Below are positions 62,793 to 64,000 of a DNA stretch of 64,000 nt, piece by piece. The first letter of the stretch is position 1; each line of letters opens with the position of its first letter. The translations under genes and the position numbers were made by a program. The notes beneath the pieces are model-generated. The model was given only the letters and a program-made list of their open reading frames with translations. It was not told where the DNA came from and did not search any database. This stretch comes from Alkalicoccus daliensis (GTDB taxonomy: Bacteria > Bacillota > Bacilli > Bacillales > Salisediminibacteriaceae): assembly GCF_900103955.1 (NCBI RefSeq), contig NZ_FNIL01000003.1:124001-188000 (forward strand), written 5' to 3'.

Positions 62793-62844
62793 TATGCCAT
62801 CAGCTGCATAATCATCATGCAAAGACAAAAAAGGAGTGTTGGAC

Positions 62845-64000
62845 AATGGGAAAAACGAAACATGCAGGACCTATGAAAAAATCAAAAATTCCGGCACCGG
62901 AGCACTGGGTCAGCCCTGTACCGTTTGGGCTGGGCAAGATTAAACCGACACATATCCGGGACTCATTTAAAACCATGTGGGAAAATAAAGATAACCTGAA
63001 TTATGCCAAAAATATTATTACCAAGGGTGTCTGTGACGGCTGTGCGCTTGGGGTTTCCGGGTTATATGATCAGACGCTTACCGGACCGCATGTCTGCACG
63101 ACAAGATTCAATGTACTCCGCTTAAATACGATGCCTGCAATCAGTGAAGATATTCTTCACGCAGATATTTCTGAGCTGAAAAAGTATTCCAGTACGGAAC
63201 TTCGAAAGCTCGGCCGCATTCCGTATCCTATGATCCGCCGTAAAGGAGAAACCAAATTTTCAAGACTCAGCTGGGATGAAGCAATGGACACGATTGCTGA
63301 TAAAATGAAGCAGCTGGATCCGAAGCAGTATGCGTTTTATATGACTTCCCGAGGTATCACAAACGAATCTTATTATGTTGGTGGAAAAGTATCCCGCTTT
63401 CTCGGGACAAACAATGTAGATAATGCCTCCCGCATCTGTCACTCTCCGAGTAAAACAGCGATGAAACGATCGATTGGCGTAGGCGCATCTACTTCCAACT
63501 ACCAGGACTGGATCGGCACGGATGTTCTATTGTTCTGGGGAAGTGTTGCTTCCAACTCTTCCCCCGTTTCCACAAAGTATATGCTCGAAGCAAAGAAAAA
63601 AGGTACGAAAATCATTGTAGTCAATCCTTACCGGGAACCTTCCATGGACAAATACTGGGTGCCTTCTGTACCTGAATCTGCCCTCTTCGGCACAAAGGTC
63701 GCAGATGATTTTTATCAGGTGAATATCGGCGGTGACATTGCCTTTATGCACGGTATTATGAAACATTGGTTTGAAATGGAAGAAAAGCAGCATGGCGCTG
63801 CAATCAACCATGAATTTGTACAGGAACACGTCAATGATTATGAACTGCTTAAAGAAAAAGTAGAAGCACAGAACTGGGAAGAAATCGTGGAATCTTCTGG
63901 TGTATCAAAGGATAGAATTTTTGAACTGGCAGAACTTCTTGCCAACAGCAAAAACGCGGTATTTGCATGGGCGCTCGGCTTAACAATGCATTCTTTCGCT
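62845..64000 (+). CDS. FdhF/YdeP-type molybdopterin oxidoreductase (partial, cut by window end)
   Basis: Starts with ATG after AAAAGGAGTG and stays open to the last base (385 codons seen), so the 3' end is missing. The N-terminal CDGCALG and later HVC cysteines are followed by molybdopterin-family sequence. RICHSPSKTAM places a cysteine where FdhF has the metal-ligand Sec/Cys. WGSVASNSSPVSTKYM and KIIVVNPYREPS are guanylate-dinucleotide-binding segments. It resembles the FdhF/YdeP branch; formate dehydrogenase activity is suggested by the OFA and DUF2294 neighbours but not proven. A complete 4Fe-4S motif is not evident. Confidence 0.85.

Noticed and set aside
1-64000. tRNA, rRNA, CRISPR, prophage or toxin-antitoxin modules
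   Set aside because: None could be supported on reading through; all large stretches are ordinary chromosomal genes or the repeats listed.

Overview
The window reads as the chromosome of a moderately AT-rich, low-GC Gram-positive rod of the Bacillaceae, probably an alkaliphilic or halophilic genus. Supporting signs are strong AGGAGG-type ribosome binding sites with frequent GTG and TTG starts, sigma-A promoters, intrinsic terminators, two TPP riboswitches, a CcpA cre box, a bacterial NOS oxygenase, HemAT, a YfiB/YfiC-type exporter, and acidic secreted proteins with Asn/Glu-rich linkers. I saw no rRNA, tRNA, CRISPR array, transposase or prophage. The genus is inference.

Layout. 0-8.8 kb: SbtA-like permease, a 48-aa small gene, a TspO-like membrane protein, kynureninase, a methionine gamma-lyase-type enzyme, an ABC-F ATPase and an unrecognised membrane-anchored protein. 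8.9-18.6 kb: SWIM/SNF2 helicase, an esterase/flavin-reductase pair, an acetamidase/formamidase behind a perfect cre box, RecQ and NOS. 18.7-25.1 kb: two thiamine operons, thiMDE (+) and tenI-thiO-thiS-thiG-thiF (-). Each has its own TPP riboswitch and terminator, and they converge so that the thiE and thiF stop codons overlap. 25.1-35.7 kb: adenine deaminase, a DHA2 drug exporter, a heterodimeric ABC exporter, a DoxX-like membrane protein and a GH13 alpha-glucosidase. 36.2-47.4 kb: a c-di-GMP and sensory neighbourhood with a multi-PAS diguanylate cyclase, HemAT, a GGDEF-EAL protein, and a DUF342/FapA-like protein with a Jag-N domain behind a c-di-GMP-I riboswitch. 47.6-49.5 kb: an HTH-TPR regulator diverging from a 37-aa secreted pro-peptide, followed by an azoreductase. 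50.1-58.2 kb: a triple NlpC/P60 protein and a six-gene amino-sugar operon (BadF-type kinase, MurQ, ABC binding protein, two permeases, RpiR regulator). 58.4-64 kb: YeeE/YedE transporter, pentapeptide-repeat protein, a small conserved protein, OFA-type MFS carrier, DUF2294 protein and the start of an FdhF/YdeP-type molybdoenzyme cut by the window end.

How the genes work together. The thi genes cover thiazole synthesis, salvage and coupling to HMP-PP. The kinase, MurQ, transporter and RpiR genes look like a cell-wall MurNAc/GlcNAc salvage unit that uses ABC import rather than a PTS. The OFA carrier, DUF2294 and molybdoenzyme suggest formate metabolism. The c-di-GMP enzymes and riboswitch share one region.

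Most interesting: the apparent peptide-pheromone/receptor pair at 47.66-48.83 kb, with a perfect 12-bp inverted repeat spanning the peptide gene's -10 element. Also notable are an apparent AUU start for thiF, a dispersed palindromic (MITE-like) repeat family, and a 36-bp terminator hairpin duplicated around a 481-bp segment.
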